A DNA stretch of 64,000 nucleotides from the NCBI GenBank assembly GCA_029215795.1, contig JARDYH010000002.1, forward strand, positions 297,197,973-297,261,972, written 5' to 3'. This document shows positions 1 through 12,165 of the stretch, piece by piece. The notes beneath the pieces are model-generated. The model did not search any database. It was not told the origin of the DNA and was given only the letters and a program-made list of their open reading frames with translations. Position numbers and translations under genes: made by a program. Numbering within the stretch: position 1 is the first letter of the stretch; every line of letters begins with the position of its first letter. The stretch comes from Anniella stebbinsi. Lineage: Eukaryota; Chordata; Lepidosauria; Squamata; Anniellidae.

Positions 1-2938
1 CACAGCTTTGACTTCATAGTGACAATGTAAAGCTTTCTTGTATTTTAGCAGGTTAGCTTAACCTTTGCTAACTGACAAATATGTTTTTTCCCCTGTATCC
101 AGTAAATATTTCTAACAGCCTGGGAGTGAAAATGAAATCAAATCATAATGAAATCTAATGACATTCCTAGTAAAAAGCGCAATATCTTAATGTAGCAAGT
201 TATATTTGTGTGTGTTGTACTCCAGGTATTACCTGTATCGTACTTTCTGGAAATGATTTGTCACTTTAAACAGTTGATTGTTGATCCATGGAGACCACTG
301 TGCATACAAGATATGTCATTCTAGTTTGCGTGGATTTGCCTAAAATGTTGCTTAAATTAAACACATAGGACACCATCTAGTTCAGCTCCTCTTAGTCCTC
401 TCCCCTTAAAATTGGTAGGACCTAAGTGCTTAACTCTGGATGGATTGTGCCTGTTATTTATTCTTCCCCTTGAAATATTAAGCTATGCAGCCATTTGTTC
501 TTCATTTGATCCTTCAGAACCTGGAATATAGTATTTGCCAGCATTTAAATAACCCAGTGAGACTCTGTTCTCAATTGGAAGCCCTATACAAAAGCTTTCT
601 GTCCTGTTTGTGAGAGATCTATCAAAAAGAAGATCTTATGGCCATAAAGTACAGACGAAGTTCCAGCTCAAGGAAACATTAAATGAAGGCAAAGGAGGGA
701 AAAGCTACGCTTTTTTTATTACTATTATTTAAAAAAAGCCCTCCTCCACATACTTTCACAGTAGTGCAGCATCTGTTTGTACAGGTGTAGTATGTTCTTC
801 CAGTGATCATATTGGATTTTTGACAAAGTATTCAGTACAAAAATGTGTCTCAGCTATCATTACCATGTAATGAAGAATAGTCCCTTTAGACATTCCTGAC
901 CTTTAAATTTGGTCTGGTGCTTGAGTTGGGATTGAATAGTCACCCACATCTGTGCAACGTGCAGTTGTATTTTTTCACAGTTGCCTCTGCCGCTACACAC
1001 CACTGTCTACCAAGTCTTGGCCCTCCAAGCCTCCAGCTGCCGGTATATTCCACTGGAGGGATTAGCAATACTAAGAGCCCAATCTGATTGGTTATACTAG
1101 AGAAGGCCTCTCTTGACCCAACAAGCTGCTCTTTTAAGGGAACAGCTGTAGTATAATATTTGAGATTGCATTTACCAGATCATCCTAATTAACTCATAGA
1201 AAAATTCGGCTAGCTAGGATAGAAAAGGAGTATCAAGCCAGAATGGAGATGATTGGTTCAAAGACTGTATTGAAATAGTGTGTTGTTTCTGATGAATTTT
1301 GCTCAGGGTGCAGAAAGCTAGATAAGAGAAAGACGTAAGAGATAGGACATTAAAGAAGCAGGAATTTGGTGAGACATGAATGCATAAAAAACAAGAGCCT
1401 TAACATGTCAACCACCCACACTTGGCAAGGCTGGCATGTATGATATAGAACAATTCAGGTCAAAGACTAAACTAAAATGACAGTGTAGAGGAGTAATGGT
1501 ACTCAACTAAGCAGGCAGTTCTAGCTAATGTCAATACATGGATCCAAAGAGCAGTCTGCTTCTAAGGCGTCTACCAAAAGATGTGGTAGGTGGATGCTTT
1601 AGAATATGTGGCTTTAGGATGGGTAATGTCTTGACCACACCTCCAGTAAGCTGAACACTAAAACTTGATAAACACAGTAAAGCGACTAAGCCAAACAAAT
1701 CCTGAGATTCCTTGGTTAAACAATCTTCTTCATGATTATCAAGGGTCTGTGCAAGGGACTTGGAGGCGAGAATTAAATGCTTTGCTTGTGCCGAGTTTAT
1801 GCTGGATGAAAAACATGTCATTCCAAAGGTCATTTGGAACCAAAACAGCCAGTAATATTTCAAAATGGACTATAAATCACTGCTTTGTGACCATGTTCTT
1901 CAACCTTTCTTAATTGTCCTGTTTCTTGCAAGACTAAAGAACTATCTGTTGACTTTGTCGCGATTTCTTAACTACTTTTCTCATAATAGCTTTGCTATTG
2001 CTGTAGCTAGATTATTGGCTTTTGGGAACAAGACACAATGCTCCTGGAAACACTGACTGCTGTTTTTGCCGGATTATTCTGCAGTGATTATTCTTGATGT
2101 TATGTATGTGTGAGTGTGTTTATCTGTTTTGGCTGGTGAAAGCCTTCCTATGTGCTTTTTATTTCCTCAACACCACCCCTTTCTCAGCTGTTCTTGCCAG
2201 CACAGTTTTCACCCCCTGGCCAGTGTGCGTAATGTGCAGCTTCTGTAGCTGCTAGTAATATCTGTCAGTTACTCAGCCAAGAGATAGGACACACACAGAG
2301 AGATGTTTGGCACCATCATTTCCGTTCCCTGGTTACCAGGCATAAGCCACCTGCTACCCATTGGCTCAAACTCTTCCATCTGATCTTTGGTGTGTAGCAG
2401 TGGGTTCAAGAAGTTCCATTGGGCCAGATTTAATGGTGCTGTTACAACAGTACTGGATTGACCATTGTATCTCATTTCTTCTAACACAGCACTGAGCAAT
2501 AGTGTTTGACCATTTCATTGGAACGTCATCTTAAACTCTAAGTAGACTTTTGTGCTTATGTGGAAAATCAGGGATTTCATGGATTTTAAGTCATTTCTGC
2601 CTTTTTGATAGCATTAACATTCATGCAGAGAGATGGAACAAAGAAATCTTTTACACACCCTCTTTTCCAGGGTATCTCCTGCACTGTTCCAGAATGTATG
2701 GACCATACTCCCAGCTCAGGATAGGAAGGAAGGCTATAGAAAAGAGGCACATGGTGCATAAACCTGTGCTGTATCCTTCCTGCAGGGTCTCGGTTGTCTT
2801 CTGGCTAAGCAAAGGCTGTCTGTCTGTTTGTGCAAGAGAAGAGACTTACATTTTTCTCTAGTTTCTTTTTGTGGATACTTGACTAAGACTCCTCTGAGTT
2901 GCTAGTCAAAGAATGCCAGTGCATGTGCACACACAGAA
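1..2938. other. No recognisable gene or repeat
   Basis: About 2.9 kb of AT-rich unique-looking sequence. Open frames up to about 110 codons occur, but none has a recognisable domain, splice context or codon pattern, and they overlap on both strands as chance frames do. I see no SINE or LINE signature here. Confidence 0.6.
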
Positions 2939-2959
2939 AGAGAGAGAGAGAGAGAGAGA
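2939..2959. repeat. (GA)n microsatellite
   Basis: About ten GA dinucleotide units, directly visible. A 14-base G run follows at 3131-3144. Confidence 0.95.
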
Positions 2960-3207
2960 AGCACTGCTTCGCCATTGTCCTTACTCCCCACCCATGTAAA
3001 GCCTTGGATTGAGTGGTGGAGGGTCTGCTTAGTCTTCTCCACAGCTTCCTTCTTATCTAATTGTAGTGCAGCTCCTGCTACCTCTTCTTCATTGCACCAA
3101 CAGCCTAATTCAAGAGCAGTGTGTGTTGCCGGGGGGGGGGGGGGAAAGGAAGCTTAGAGCTTTTACATGCTATTTGCTGCCACCTGTGTGTCATGCTGAG
3201 GCCAAAA

Positions 3208-4128
3208 TAGGGTGACCAGATCGCCCGGGATTTCCCGGTCCTAACCGGGAAACCTAGGCCGATCTGGGCCAACCAGGGGGCGGCGGGGGGAAACCGGGGT
3301 GGTGGTGGGTCACGTGGCGGTGGCAGCGAGCGGCGACGAGCGGCAGTAGACCCGGCGGCGGTGGCGGAGGAGCTTAGGAAGCGGCCGCCCCAGCAGGTAA
3401 GTGCCCCCCTCGCGCCTCACGCTCCTTACCTGCAGGGGCGTCCGCTTCCCTCCGGTGCTCGAATCTACTGAGAAACAGGCTTCGCGGCCTGTCCCTCAGA
3501 GAGACAGGCCGCGAAGCCTGTTTCTCAGTAGATTCAAGCACCGGAGGGAAGCGGACGCCCCTGCACGTAAGGAGCGCGAGGGGGGGCAGTTACCTGCTGG
3601 GGCGGCCGCTTCCCGGGCTCCTCCGCCGCCACTGCCGCCGGGTCCTCCTCCGCCGGGTCCTCCACTGGGTCCTCCACCACCGGCAGGTCCTTTGCCGCCA
3701 CTACCAGGCTCATGAGGCCAGAGGCCGCGCAGAAGAGGCGGGAGAGGGCCGATTACATCACTTCCGGATCTGGCCCTCTCCCGCCTCTTCCGCGCGGCCT
3801 CTGGCCTTACGAGCCTGGCGGCAGAGGACCTGGTGGCAGTGGAGGACCTGGAGGCTGATCCGGCGGCGGGGGTGGGGGTGGGGGACCCGGCAGCGGGGGA
3901 CCTGGCGGCGGCGGAGGAAGACCCGGCGGCGGTGGGGGACCTGGGGGCGGCGGCTGACCTGGTGGGGGCGGCAGCGGAGGACCCGCCGCGGGCGGCAGAG
4001 GAGGAAGAGAACCCGGTAGGTCCAGGCTTTTTTGGGGGGGGGGTTGGTGGCTTGGTGGTGGGGGGTTGTTTTGGGGGGGGGGTGGCGGGGGGGGACCGGG
4101 ATTTTGGTTTCCAAAATCTGGTCACCCT
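3208..4128. mobile_element. GC-rich non-autonomous DNA transposon (copy A), built of palindromes
   Basis: The segment is bounded by inverted termini AGGGTGACCAGAT and ATCTGGTCACCCT and is strikingly GC-rich and CpG-rich inside AT-rich flanks. The first half (about 3340-3670) is one long near-perfect palindrome centred near 3503. A second palindrome (about 3684-3840) is centred near 3763. A sister copy in opposite orientation lies at 37917-38669: the left end of A matches the right end of the sister reverse-complemented, and vice versa. Termini beginning AGGG resemble hAT ends, but no matching 8-bp target duplication is visible at this copy. Long open frames on both strands inside it are low-complexity Gly/Pro/Ala/Arg products of composition and are not genes. 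The assignment to hAT is inference; the inverted termini and palindromes are seen directly. Confidence 0.8.
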
Positions 4129-4130
4129 AA

Positions 4131-4420
4131 ACTAGGATGGCCAGTTAAACAAACAAACAAACAAAAAAGAAAGAGAGAGAGAGAGAGAGAAATGCATCAC
4201 CATAACAGTGGACAAATGAGCATATGCTAATTCATATGTTTAGATAAAAAATTAGAAATAATTACTATACTTTAAATATAAATATAATAAATCTCACCAT
4301 AGCGGAGAAGATTGTCACTAGGTGATCTGTGTGCTTTGCTCAGTCTGCTGAGCAGGTGCTACCTGTCGATGGGCAACTTCAAGGCCCTACCCTCCCTTTT
4401 TAGGGTTCTTTACCTTTAAA
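4131..4420. repeat. Dispersed repeat shared with the 27.9-28.6 kb locus
   Basis: After copy A come AAAC and GA simple repeats (4145-4189), then a stretch whose blocks recur in order at 27905-28045 and 28480-28590. The shared blocks are AAATGCATCACCA, GGACAAA, AAATAATTACTATA, and a block around TAGGTGATCTGTGTGCTT matching CAGGTGACTGTGTGCTTG. The two loci are diverged copies of one interspersed family. I do not recognise the family name. Confidence 0.6.
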
Positions 4421-4431
4421 TGAGACTTAGG

Positions 4432-4515
4432 GTTGTATCCAATGTTAGTCCTACTTAGAGTAGACCCATTGAAATGAATGGGGCATAAGTTAGACTAACA
4501 TTGGCTACAACCCTT
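4432..4515. mobile_element. Short foldback MITE
   Basis: About 84 bp with inverted ends GGTTGTATCCAATGTTAG and CTAACATTGGCTACAACC around a centre containing ACCCATTGAAATGAATGGG. Related but differently ended fragments with the same 'cccattgaa-tcaatggg' core occur near 8838, 37270, 50987 and 53434. Confidence 0.7.
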
Positions 4516-4890
4516 GGAGTGGATAGACCTTCAGATAGAAGACTCTGTCAAAAAAGGGAACAGCTGTTTAAATAGAGAACTGTACTCTGTAAAAGCGGTC
4601 ACATGGCCTTCTAAGCCCAAACAGAGAAAAATAAATGCCTACAATGTTTGTCATATCTGGGCCTGCATGCAAGCATCAGGGACGTATTGCTCTTTTCAAA
4701 GAAGAGGCAATAATTAGCAGCCCTGAATTTCTTCTCCAGACTACATTAAAATGTAGTTTTCACACCAGCCAAATTTTTCAAGGGTTGTTCATGTCAAGCA
4801 CATTAGTTACTTATTGATCTAAATATTGTTGGAGGAAATAAGGGAGGGGTATTTTAGAACACACTTTATCTCCCCCCCACACTCATGAAG
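4516..4890. other. Nothing recognised
   Basis: Unique-looking sequence with no gene, RNA or repeat signature that I can support. Confidence 0.5.
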
Positions 4891-5012
4891 TGCACTGTGT
4901 GACCTTGGCCCAGTCTCAGTGTAGTCCTGCCTCATAGAGTTGTGAGGATAAAAGAGGAGGAGAACTACCCCTGCTCCTTGATGAAAGTGTGGGATAAAAA
5001 CACAAATAAACT
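4891..5012 (+). mobile_element. 5'-truncated tRNA-derived SINE (Sauria type)
   Basis: It contains the body GTGTGACCTTGGCCCAGTC, then a GAGTTGTGAGGATAAAA block and a GTGGGATAAAAACACAAATAAA tail. This parallels the complete copy at 15347-15573. The tRNA-like head with A and B boxes is missing. The copy is diverged. Confidence 0.75.
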
Positions 5013-5460
5013 CTGACTTTGACTTTTCCAGAGTCCTCCTTTAGACACCTAGCATAGATTTTATTTTTCTTCATGAAGATCAAATCCAGTTTACAGTCTT
5101 GATTTGTAAGTCAAGTGCAAATCATAGCCCTGCTCGTTTGGCTGTAACAAGGACTATAGTTTTCTGCAAACCAGGGAGTAACTAACAAAGCAGAGCACAT
5201 GAGGGACAATGAAAGGGGGAGGACAGATGATGTGAGCCCACATTTTCCTCATGGTTTAACTTTGTACGGGAACCCAACAAAATGGCTGTGGAAAATCAGT
5301 AGGAGCCTCAAAAGTAGTGGGATTTCTCACCTTTCTTTTACATTCACTATTTGCTATTCTCTGGGCACTTTTAATAATTACAAAATCTAATTTTGAATGA
5401 GACGTGAAGTTTGCATGGAACATTCTTCCTTTAGATTTTTCAATTAGGTCATTTGGTGTA
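5013..5460. other. Nothing recognised
   Basis: AT-rich sequence without a supported gene or repeat. Confidence 0.5.
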
Positions 5461-5462
5461 TT

Positions 5463-5600
5463 CTCATCTTATTTATTTAATTTAATTTCTGTACTGCCTA
5501 ACATCTTATTTCATTTCATTTCTATCCTGCCTAATAGTCAAAGCTGTCTGGGTAGCTCACAAAAATTAAAACCCCAAGGTACAGCATAAAATATAAACTC
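5463..5600 (-). mobile_element. L2-type LINE 3' end fragment
   Basis: The signature 'tttctatcctgcctaatagtc', 'aaagctgtctgggtagctcac', then an A-rich stretch matches the 3' UTR at 34100-34200 of the large L2-like element in this window. That gives minus orientation, with the TTTA-rich tail on the left. Confidence 0.7.
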
Positions 5601-5734
5601 TGATACAGTTAATTAATAATAGAAATCACCTGTGTAGTATTCTTTTGCCCTAGCATTGGGCCACAGATTTGGAAGGAAAACCATGAGTTGACTGGTCAAG
5701 GCAGAGATGATCGACATCTGGATGCATTATTGAC

Positions 5735-5940
5735 AGCTGCTCCTTCAGACTTTCTTTGAAAACTTCAAAGGGAGGAGATCCCACAACCTCTGTAGGCAGC
5801 TTGTTACAAGGAGGGAGTTCTTCCTAATACTTCACTTCAGCCTTTGAAATAAGCCCCAATGAATAGAGTTAAAATGGTTGCCCCTCTTCTGAGTTCTGTA
5901 ATCATGTAGAATGAGAGCTCAGAATCAGCATTTCCAGACT
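5735..5940 (-). mobile_element. Old CR1-like LINE fragment
   Basis: The text 'ggaggagatcccacaacctctgtaggcagc', followed by a 'ggagttcttcctaat' block, is the antisense of the CR1 3' coding end, recognisable beside the better copies at 44951 and 57726. It is strongly diverged. Boundaries are approximate. Confidence 0.5.
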
Positions 5941-7020
5941 TCAGTCTGAGTTACAAAAGGGCATACATTTGCTCTCTGTTATAAGTAAGCTCAAATCCTT
6001 TAATCATACAAGCAACAACAATCAAGAACATATTAAATGTGTGTCACTGAAGATTGATTCTTTTGAGTCTATTATGGATGTTGCCTCCATGCCAATAAAA
6101 AGGGGAGGCATCTAGAGCTTTTATTGACAAGCTTACTTTGCTTGACAAGGAGTGTAAGGGCTTAACTATTTCAGATTTTGTTGTACTATCACTGCCATGT
6201 CTTGCATGCACCCATCCTTGGGGTTATGCATGCTTGTGATCATGTGAGGGAATTACTATGTGGAGCAAAAGTACTTACATTAACAATTGCAGTGTTCCTG
6301 TGATCGTGTCTCTGAAAATTTGCTATCAAGGTAATTGCTTTAATGCGATGCATCAGGGTACATGAGCAATTCCTGTACAATCCTGAAAGTATGCAGGTTC
6401 AAAGATAGGCATGTATGAGCTCCATACCACCACGTGGAAGGAAAATGGTAGTTGCAATGCATATCTGAGCCAGTTGAGGAATAACTAAGAGTAAGGGCCA
6501 ATTCAACATACATCATTAGACTGCTGGTGGAGCTGCTAAGTCTATGTAGCTATGGGCTGATTAATATGTTTCTAGAGTATCAGGCCACTCCTGCATGATT
6601 GGATGCCACATTGATCCAGGAATTTCTAGGAACTCCAGGAACCGCTCACATTGCCCAAACAATTAATGTGGATATTTCTCATGTCTATGTCACTCACCAA
6701 CAAAGGAGGGGCAACTTCTGTGTGGAAAGTAATTGCTTGACCCACATGATTACATTTTCTCCATATGTTATGGGAGTGAAATTTTATCCACCCATGTCGG
6801 TTTTATCTACCTACCACACTGATAGGTAACATAAATTGTCCCTAAACTGAATGGTCTTGCTAGAGAAGTAGACTATGAAACCAATATTCATTCTCTGTCT
6901 TCCCTGTAGGGTTTTATCCTAGAACTGAGGAATGGTTTTGTGTGTGTTTTTTCTACCTTGCTCACTGAGACATTGGAGCATATTGATCTGTTAATATTTC
7001 CTGCCCTGACCTGGTGCTTT
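5941..7020. other. Nothing recognised
   Basis: About 1.1 kb of unique-looking sequence. Short open frames only, none with a recognisable domain. Confidence 0.5.
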
Positions 7021-7022
7021 TC

Positions 7023-7136
7023 CAGTGTTTTGGATTGCAATTCCAAGCATTCCTGATATTGGCTATGCTAGTTGGGGCTGATGGAACTTAAAGTCCAAAA
7101 CATCTGAGGGTCTTCAAGTTGGGGAAGCCTGGTTGG
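7023..7136. mobile_element. Diverged hAT-like MITE (same family as 19029-19166)
   Basis: TTTTGGATTGCAATTCC on the left and AAAGTCCAAAACATCTGAGG with TTGGGGAAGCCTGG on the right are the inner and outer parts of the inverted-repeat MITE seen more completely at 19029-19166. The left terminus is eroded. Confidence 0.6.
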
Positions 7137-7795
7137 AGTATCATATTCCAGGGGAAAGGAAAGAGCTGTTCATGGCAACGTCTCTTTCAACTATGTGCAT
7201 CATTTGCCACTATGTGCATCATTTGCCACATCATTAAGTGTAAATGTTGTTGGGAGGATACATTACAAACTCTGAATTAAGTAGTTACTAATACTTGGGC
7301 ATTTTCCTGTACTCACAAAAACCATACAGCTCAGTACTGTGACTGCCAAGGAAGATACAATTGTGAGCAAACCCTGAGATATATATTCACATAATGTTCC
7401 TGCTTACAGAAGGATGGGAGGCGATTTCCCCCCAATTTCCCCAATAGCACTTTGTTCTCTTCAAAATCAAAGGGTTGAGAACCCTCTGAAACGGCATGGA
7501 ATCTTACACTGGGAAGGGGAAGTTGGAAAATATTTCCTCCTCTCCTTCTGTTTGCAGAGGTCTCTGCTGGATCACAGTCCCTTCTGCAAATGGACTCCTT
7601 CCATTTGTGGAAGGGGCTACTATGGATGCAAGCCTTTGTTTTTAGAGTGAAGTGCATAGGTAGTTAGGAGGGTAATAGAAACGTTTGCCATTTTAAAAGT
7701 TTAGTGAACACTATGCCTTTTATTTGTGTGTTTTTGATGTCATGCCTGTAGTTGAATGGTTTGTACTGGGTCTTTATCCACTTGTGGCAAAGAAA
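7137..7795. other. Nothing recognised
   Basis: Overlapping open frames of 78 and 108 codons on opposite strands (7331-7657) show no domain and no splice context. I treat them as chance. Confidence 0.45.
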
Positions 7796-7799
7796 AATA

Positions 7800-7965
7800 A
7801 AGTTGTTAGTGTTTATTTATTCATTTACTGCATTTTTATCCCGCTTTTCAGACAATGATTGTCTCCCAAAGCGGTTCGCATCAATAACAACGAGAGAGAC
7901 AGGCCCCGTCGTGAGGCTTACAAACTAAAATGGCAAGACACGCAAAGGAAGGGGAGGAGAGGGAA
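7800..7965 (-). mobile_element. LINE 3'-end-like repeat
   Basis: TTTATTTATTCATTTACTGC is followed by 'tttttatcccgctttt', 'gtctcccaaagcggttc', a 'gagagacaggccccgtc' block and 'gaggcttacaaactaaaatg'. The same order occurs at 15783-15930, so this is a dispersed family. The tail layout resembles the 3' ends of squamate L2-type LINEs in minus orientation; the clade is inference. Confidence 0.55.
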
Positions 7966-8837
7966 AAGGAATAGGTGAGATCAGTTTTTCAAGGCCAGAA
8001 CAAGGTGGTGAGTTATAAATGGGCATTTAAATACACTTCAGGTGAGGCTGATCTTCTGGCTTTGCATAGCAATTGGTGGCAATCTTTGGCAGATAGATTG
8101 GGCTGGAGCTTTCTCTGCCCGGACCTCTACAGTCTAAGGGCAACTGTCCCTTGGAGCTGAATGCTCTTCTTTCCAGAGGGAGAGGGAAGCAAACTCCTGC
8201 AACTGCTCCTTGTCTGCAGCTGATGGATGGGCCAGGTTGATCTCCCCCTTGGATTGATGTTATTCCTGGGAAGCAAGGGGTGCAGCCTTTGGTGCCTTGG
8301 CTGATGGAAGAAGCCAGAGTGTATTTCCCTTAGCTCTAAGGCTACAACGGTACCATTATTGATTTAAAACAGCCATGAATTTGGCCATGACCCAGTTAAT
8401 CCTGGGTCTCTAAAAATGAGAGACATCCTTGGAGAGTTGTCTATATGAAGAGTTAGCAAGGTTGATATTGCAAGAATTAAAGGCAGAAATGCTGTTCAAA
8501 GTAAAGTGATCCTGTTATCTTTGTATTTTGTATTAGTTAATAGGACTCATCTGAATGGATGTTTCAATTTTTTTTTATTTTGAATTTTTCAGACTTGAAA
8601 TATTACATGCTAAACAGGGAAATGATCAAATTGAGAGCAAAAAGTTGCACTGTGATGCTCTGTAGTAAAAACAATAGCATAACATTTCCCGTTTCAGATT
8701 CCCAAGATGAGTCTTCTTGCTTCTCAAGATCTAAAAATACTAAAGCCAGTCGATATTTTAAAATCTGTTTTGTGAACATCTTCACCAGTGGCAATAATGA
8801 AAAACGAAAAGCATAAGATCAAAATGCTTGGAATATT
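7966..8837. other. Nothing recognised
   Basis: No supported gene or repeat in about 0.9 kb. Confidence 0.45.
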
Positions 8838-8925
8838 TAGGGTGCAATTCTGTACATACTTATCTGGGAGTAAGCACCATTGGCGCTTACTTCTGACTAG
8901 ACATGCAAAGGATTGCACTGCTAGG
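8838..8925. mobile_element. Short foldback repeat
   Basis: GGGTGCAATTCTGTACATAC and 'tatctgggagtaagcacc' on the left are complementary to 'ggcgcttacttctgact' and AAAGGATTGCACTGC on the right. The result is a compact palindromic repeat. Partial relatives lie near 37270 and 50987. Confidence 0.65.
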
Positions 8926-11280
8926 CATTCAATTTGTCTCTTGTTTATACTATGTAAAATTAATGAACGTCATTATGATTCCAAAACCTATTCACAGGGA
9001 ACTGAGTAAGTGAACTTCAGTACTTTGGCTCTTGCAAGGAAAGACAGCCCCTGAAAATTGGATGGCTTTCTTTTTATTTCTTACCAATTACTTCAAAGTG
9101 TTTCCATGTATTAGGGTACAGAAGCATATAATGCAGTTAAAACACTACAATTTAGCACTCGTAATGCATGCTGCCATTTCCTACAAAGTAAAAGGGCATA
9201 GTTAGAAATATGTTAGTTTAGTTGACATTGCTGGGTATATAAGGCCTCTCCACTTTCACATTGTAATGGCTGAAAACTTTATTACCTGTTGTCAACAAAT
9301 GTCATTTTAATTTAATTTTTTGAAACTAGAATTTAAATCTTAGGCGTGTACTTCCTTTATAATTATATGTACTCATTTGAGCAGCATATGGTGAAAATCT
9401 ATAAAGCTTATCAGAGTTAAAGAATAAGAACAAGAAAATGAGGCTTTTATAGTGATTGCACCTGGATGGGGGGCTTTAGAAGCTTATGATCTGAATCATT
9501 TATAGATGCACACTCAACACAGTTCGAACATAACTAGTACTGTGTGCTTTTATGCTGACTAAATGATAGGCAAAGCAGTTTTCAATAAATGTCTCCCAGT
9601 AGGCTGTCATCGCAGAAACCTTGTAATATTGCTTTTTAACCTTCGCACTGGCAGCTATCCAGAAATTATTATATTGATACCAAAGCGCTTTGCACCAGCT
9701 TTCTGCCCTTTGGGCCATATGGGAACAAATGAATTTTTAAGTTTATCTTTCCCCACAACTCTTCTGTTTTATATGATGAGTACATCTTTCAACCTCTTTT
9801 TTGCTTTGTCCTTGCTCGGATTTAAATAGACAAAATAATACTCATTGTAGATTTAATTAAAAAAAAAACGGGTCGCACATAAGTATTTAATTCCTTTGAA
9901 AGAGTTAGAATTTTGCTAACAAAGGATAAACTCTGCTTGATAATATTCAGCTTGAATGTTGTTCATTGTAATTGATTTAATTGGTTTAAAAACCCTGGCT
10001 TAAATTGTAACTGGGTAATTCAAACAGTGCCACAGTGACTTCTGTACTTATAAACCTTTTTATTTGTCACTATGTTTATGAATATATTCAGTTAATATTC
10101 ATTAAAGCATTATATCACTGGAGGGAATGAAACTTCTAAAGCTATTAAGTTGAAATGATACAAGGAGACAAGCTTTGGACTCAGTTTATGTATTTAAGCT
10201 AAGTTTTAGGGTCAAGCTACCAAGAAGTGTCTACAGTCTATTTCTTAGGAAGCAAAAGTGTCCAGTAGACAGGCTTCCAAATCAGGATTTAGGAAGTTTT
10301 TTTTAGGTTCCATTCCAGCTCTGGCACTCTTCTGCTTGGTGACCTTGGGTAAAACAGTAGTATGTTTTCAAAGACCACGTGGCCGCCAGCAACCTTTGCA
10401 TTTCATGGATGATTGACCCTCAAACAGCAACTACTCTCAGAAAATGTTGTAAGAGTTAAAATTTAAGTATAATGAATTTAATTAAGCAGACACTCTGTTT
10501 ATTCGTGACAGACTCTTATTTCCTTTCAATGTCTGGGTTCAGAGAGATATGTTTTTTTTCCTGATTCTGAGAATGCACTGATTTCCACACATATAAGACA
10601 ATGGTTCAAAATAGAGTAGAATGCTTTTTATTAGCTCACACTCTTTTTATACTTAATACAGAAATAGAAAACATAGAATCAGCTTAATATATTCACTGGT
10701 GAAGGATCTGTCTTACTTCAAAAACTCTTTGTATGTGGTTGGAAAAGACCTCAGGAATCTTAAATAAAGGCAGAACCTGAAATTTGGAGCAAGGCTTTTT
10801 TATATAACTTTGTACTATGCCACTTTTTATGCCTATTTCCATACTTGGTAACTATTATGTTTTAAGGTTGCTGATTGGTTATTATAACGTAAGCCCCATA
10901 TTCTAAATCTAATTGTCTCCGATCTACTAATGGTATTATTAATGTCTTTGTTAACTCCAAAGAAATTTGAAAAGTCCGCAGTTTTTTCTTGAACATCCTG
11001 TCTCTGCACCTGTGGTTGGCAACTTGTTTAAAGAAGGTGTATCAGCCACAAGCTTTCCCTCATAAATTTCTCTCTTTAAAAAGTCAATTGACTCTGCTGC
11101 TACACAACAATCATTTCCCAAACTTCACTCTTGCTCCAACTAGGCCCATAGAACCAATCTTTGGTAAGGTCTATAGAACCAATCTTTGACTTTGTCAGGT
11201 ATTCTTTCTATATTGTCTTATACTCTCTGTGCTACATTTATATGTAAGCAAAACTTTATGGCATATAAAGCCTTCTGTCT
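8926..11280. other. AT-rich unique sequence, no gene seen
   Basis: About 2.35 kb with no recognised mobile element and no convincing coding region. The 9230-9330 part, with TATATAAGG and a run of homeodomain-like TAAT/ATTA words, could be conserved noncoding DNA, but conservation cannot be judged from one sequence. Confidence 0.45.
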
Positions 11281-11283
11281 TAA

Positions 11284-11354
11284 ATAAATGGAATAAATGG
11301 AATAAAATAAAATAAATAGAATAAAATGGAATAAATAAATAAACAAATAAATTT
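11284..11354. repeat. AATAAA/GGAATAA-rich low-complexity tract
   Basis: Irregular repeats of AATAAA, AATGG and AAATAAATAAAC, directly visible. Confidence 0.85.
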
Positions 11355-11499
11355 TAAACTTCTTACAGTCTAGTCTTTAAACATATAAAATATGTTTTCT
11401 CACTCTATAAGAGTACAATGGAGAGAAATGATTTATCAAGAGCTAGAGATTTGCTTGGATGTCTCTATTTTGATAATTATATATATTAACTCTAGTATC

Positions 11500-11669
11500 A
11501 GAGGCAGTATGCCTCTCAATACCATATGCTGGGGGACAGTAGCGGGGAGGGTGTTATTGTGCTCATGTCCTTCTTGTGAGCTTCCTATAGGCATATGGTT
11601 GGCCACTGTGGGAACAGAATGCTGGACTAGCTAGGCCTTTGGCCCAATCCAGTACAGCTCTTCTTATGT
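11500..11669 (-). repeat. Squamate dispersed repeat ('accataagaagagc' family)
   Basis: Reverse-complemented, this segment reads ACATAAGAAGAGCTGTACTGG, then 'gtccagcattctgttccc', then CAGTGGCCAACC. That is the same order as the plus-strand copies at 13325-13600 and 31155-31765. I recognise the family as common in reptile genomes but cannot assign a class. Confidence 0.65.
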
Positions 11670-11699
11670 TATTCATTCATTCATTCATTCATTCATTCA
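11670..11699. repeat. (ATTC)n microsatellite
   Basis: Seven ATTC units, at the junction of the preceding repeat and an L2-type 3' end. Confidence 0.95.
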
Positions 11700-12165
11700 G
11701 CTTATGAGTTTCCCTATAGCTAGAATTCTCAGGGTGATATACATAATAAAGAATGAAACACAATAAAAACAATAAAATCCAATTAAAGATTAACAAGAGT
11801 CAAAGCAGCAGAAAGAGATGATATACCAGAGCCGAGAATAAATATCAAAGGTCCAATTTCCAAATATCTCAAAATATACAACCAAGGAGAAGAACCGTGC
11901 TAAAATGCAACTGGAAGTGAAACGTTCTGTGAATTAGAGACCTCCGAGAATGAAAAAGGTCTTTGTTTCCAAAACATAAAAATAGTAGGTGCTGGGGGGC
12001 CTCTCTAGAGGGCATTGCACAGAGAAAAGGCCCGCTCATGAGTAGTTACCCACTAAATCTCCGTACTTGAGGACAATTAGAGCATGGCTTTTGATGATGA
12101 TCATAGGGCATGAGTAGGAGCATATGGAAAGAGGTGGTCCTTTCAATAGTGTCCACTCTAATGTC
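11700..12165 (-). mobile_element. L2-type LINE 3' fragment
   Basis: It starts from an A-rich 3' UTR antisense block (CAATAAAAACAATAAAATCC). It then reads the antisense of the C-terminal ORF2 region: 'ggcctctctagagggcattg', 'gagaaaaggcccgctcatg', 'catatggaaagaggtggtc'. It ends abruptly near 12165. All frames are broken. Confidence 0.65.

Noticed and set aside
3496..4135. Open frames of 209, 118 and 100 codons (Gly/Pro/Ala/Arg-rich)
   Set aside because: They arise from the composition of the GC-rich palindromic transposon, overlap on both strands, and show no domain.
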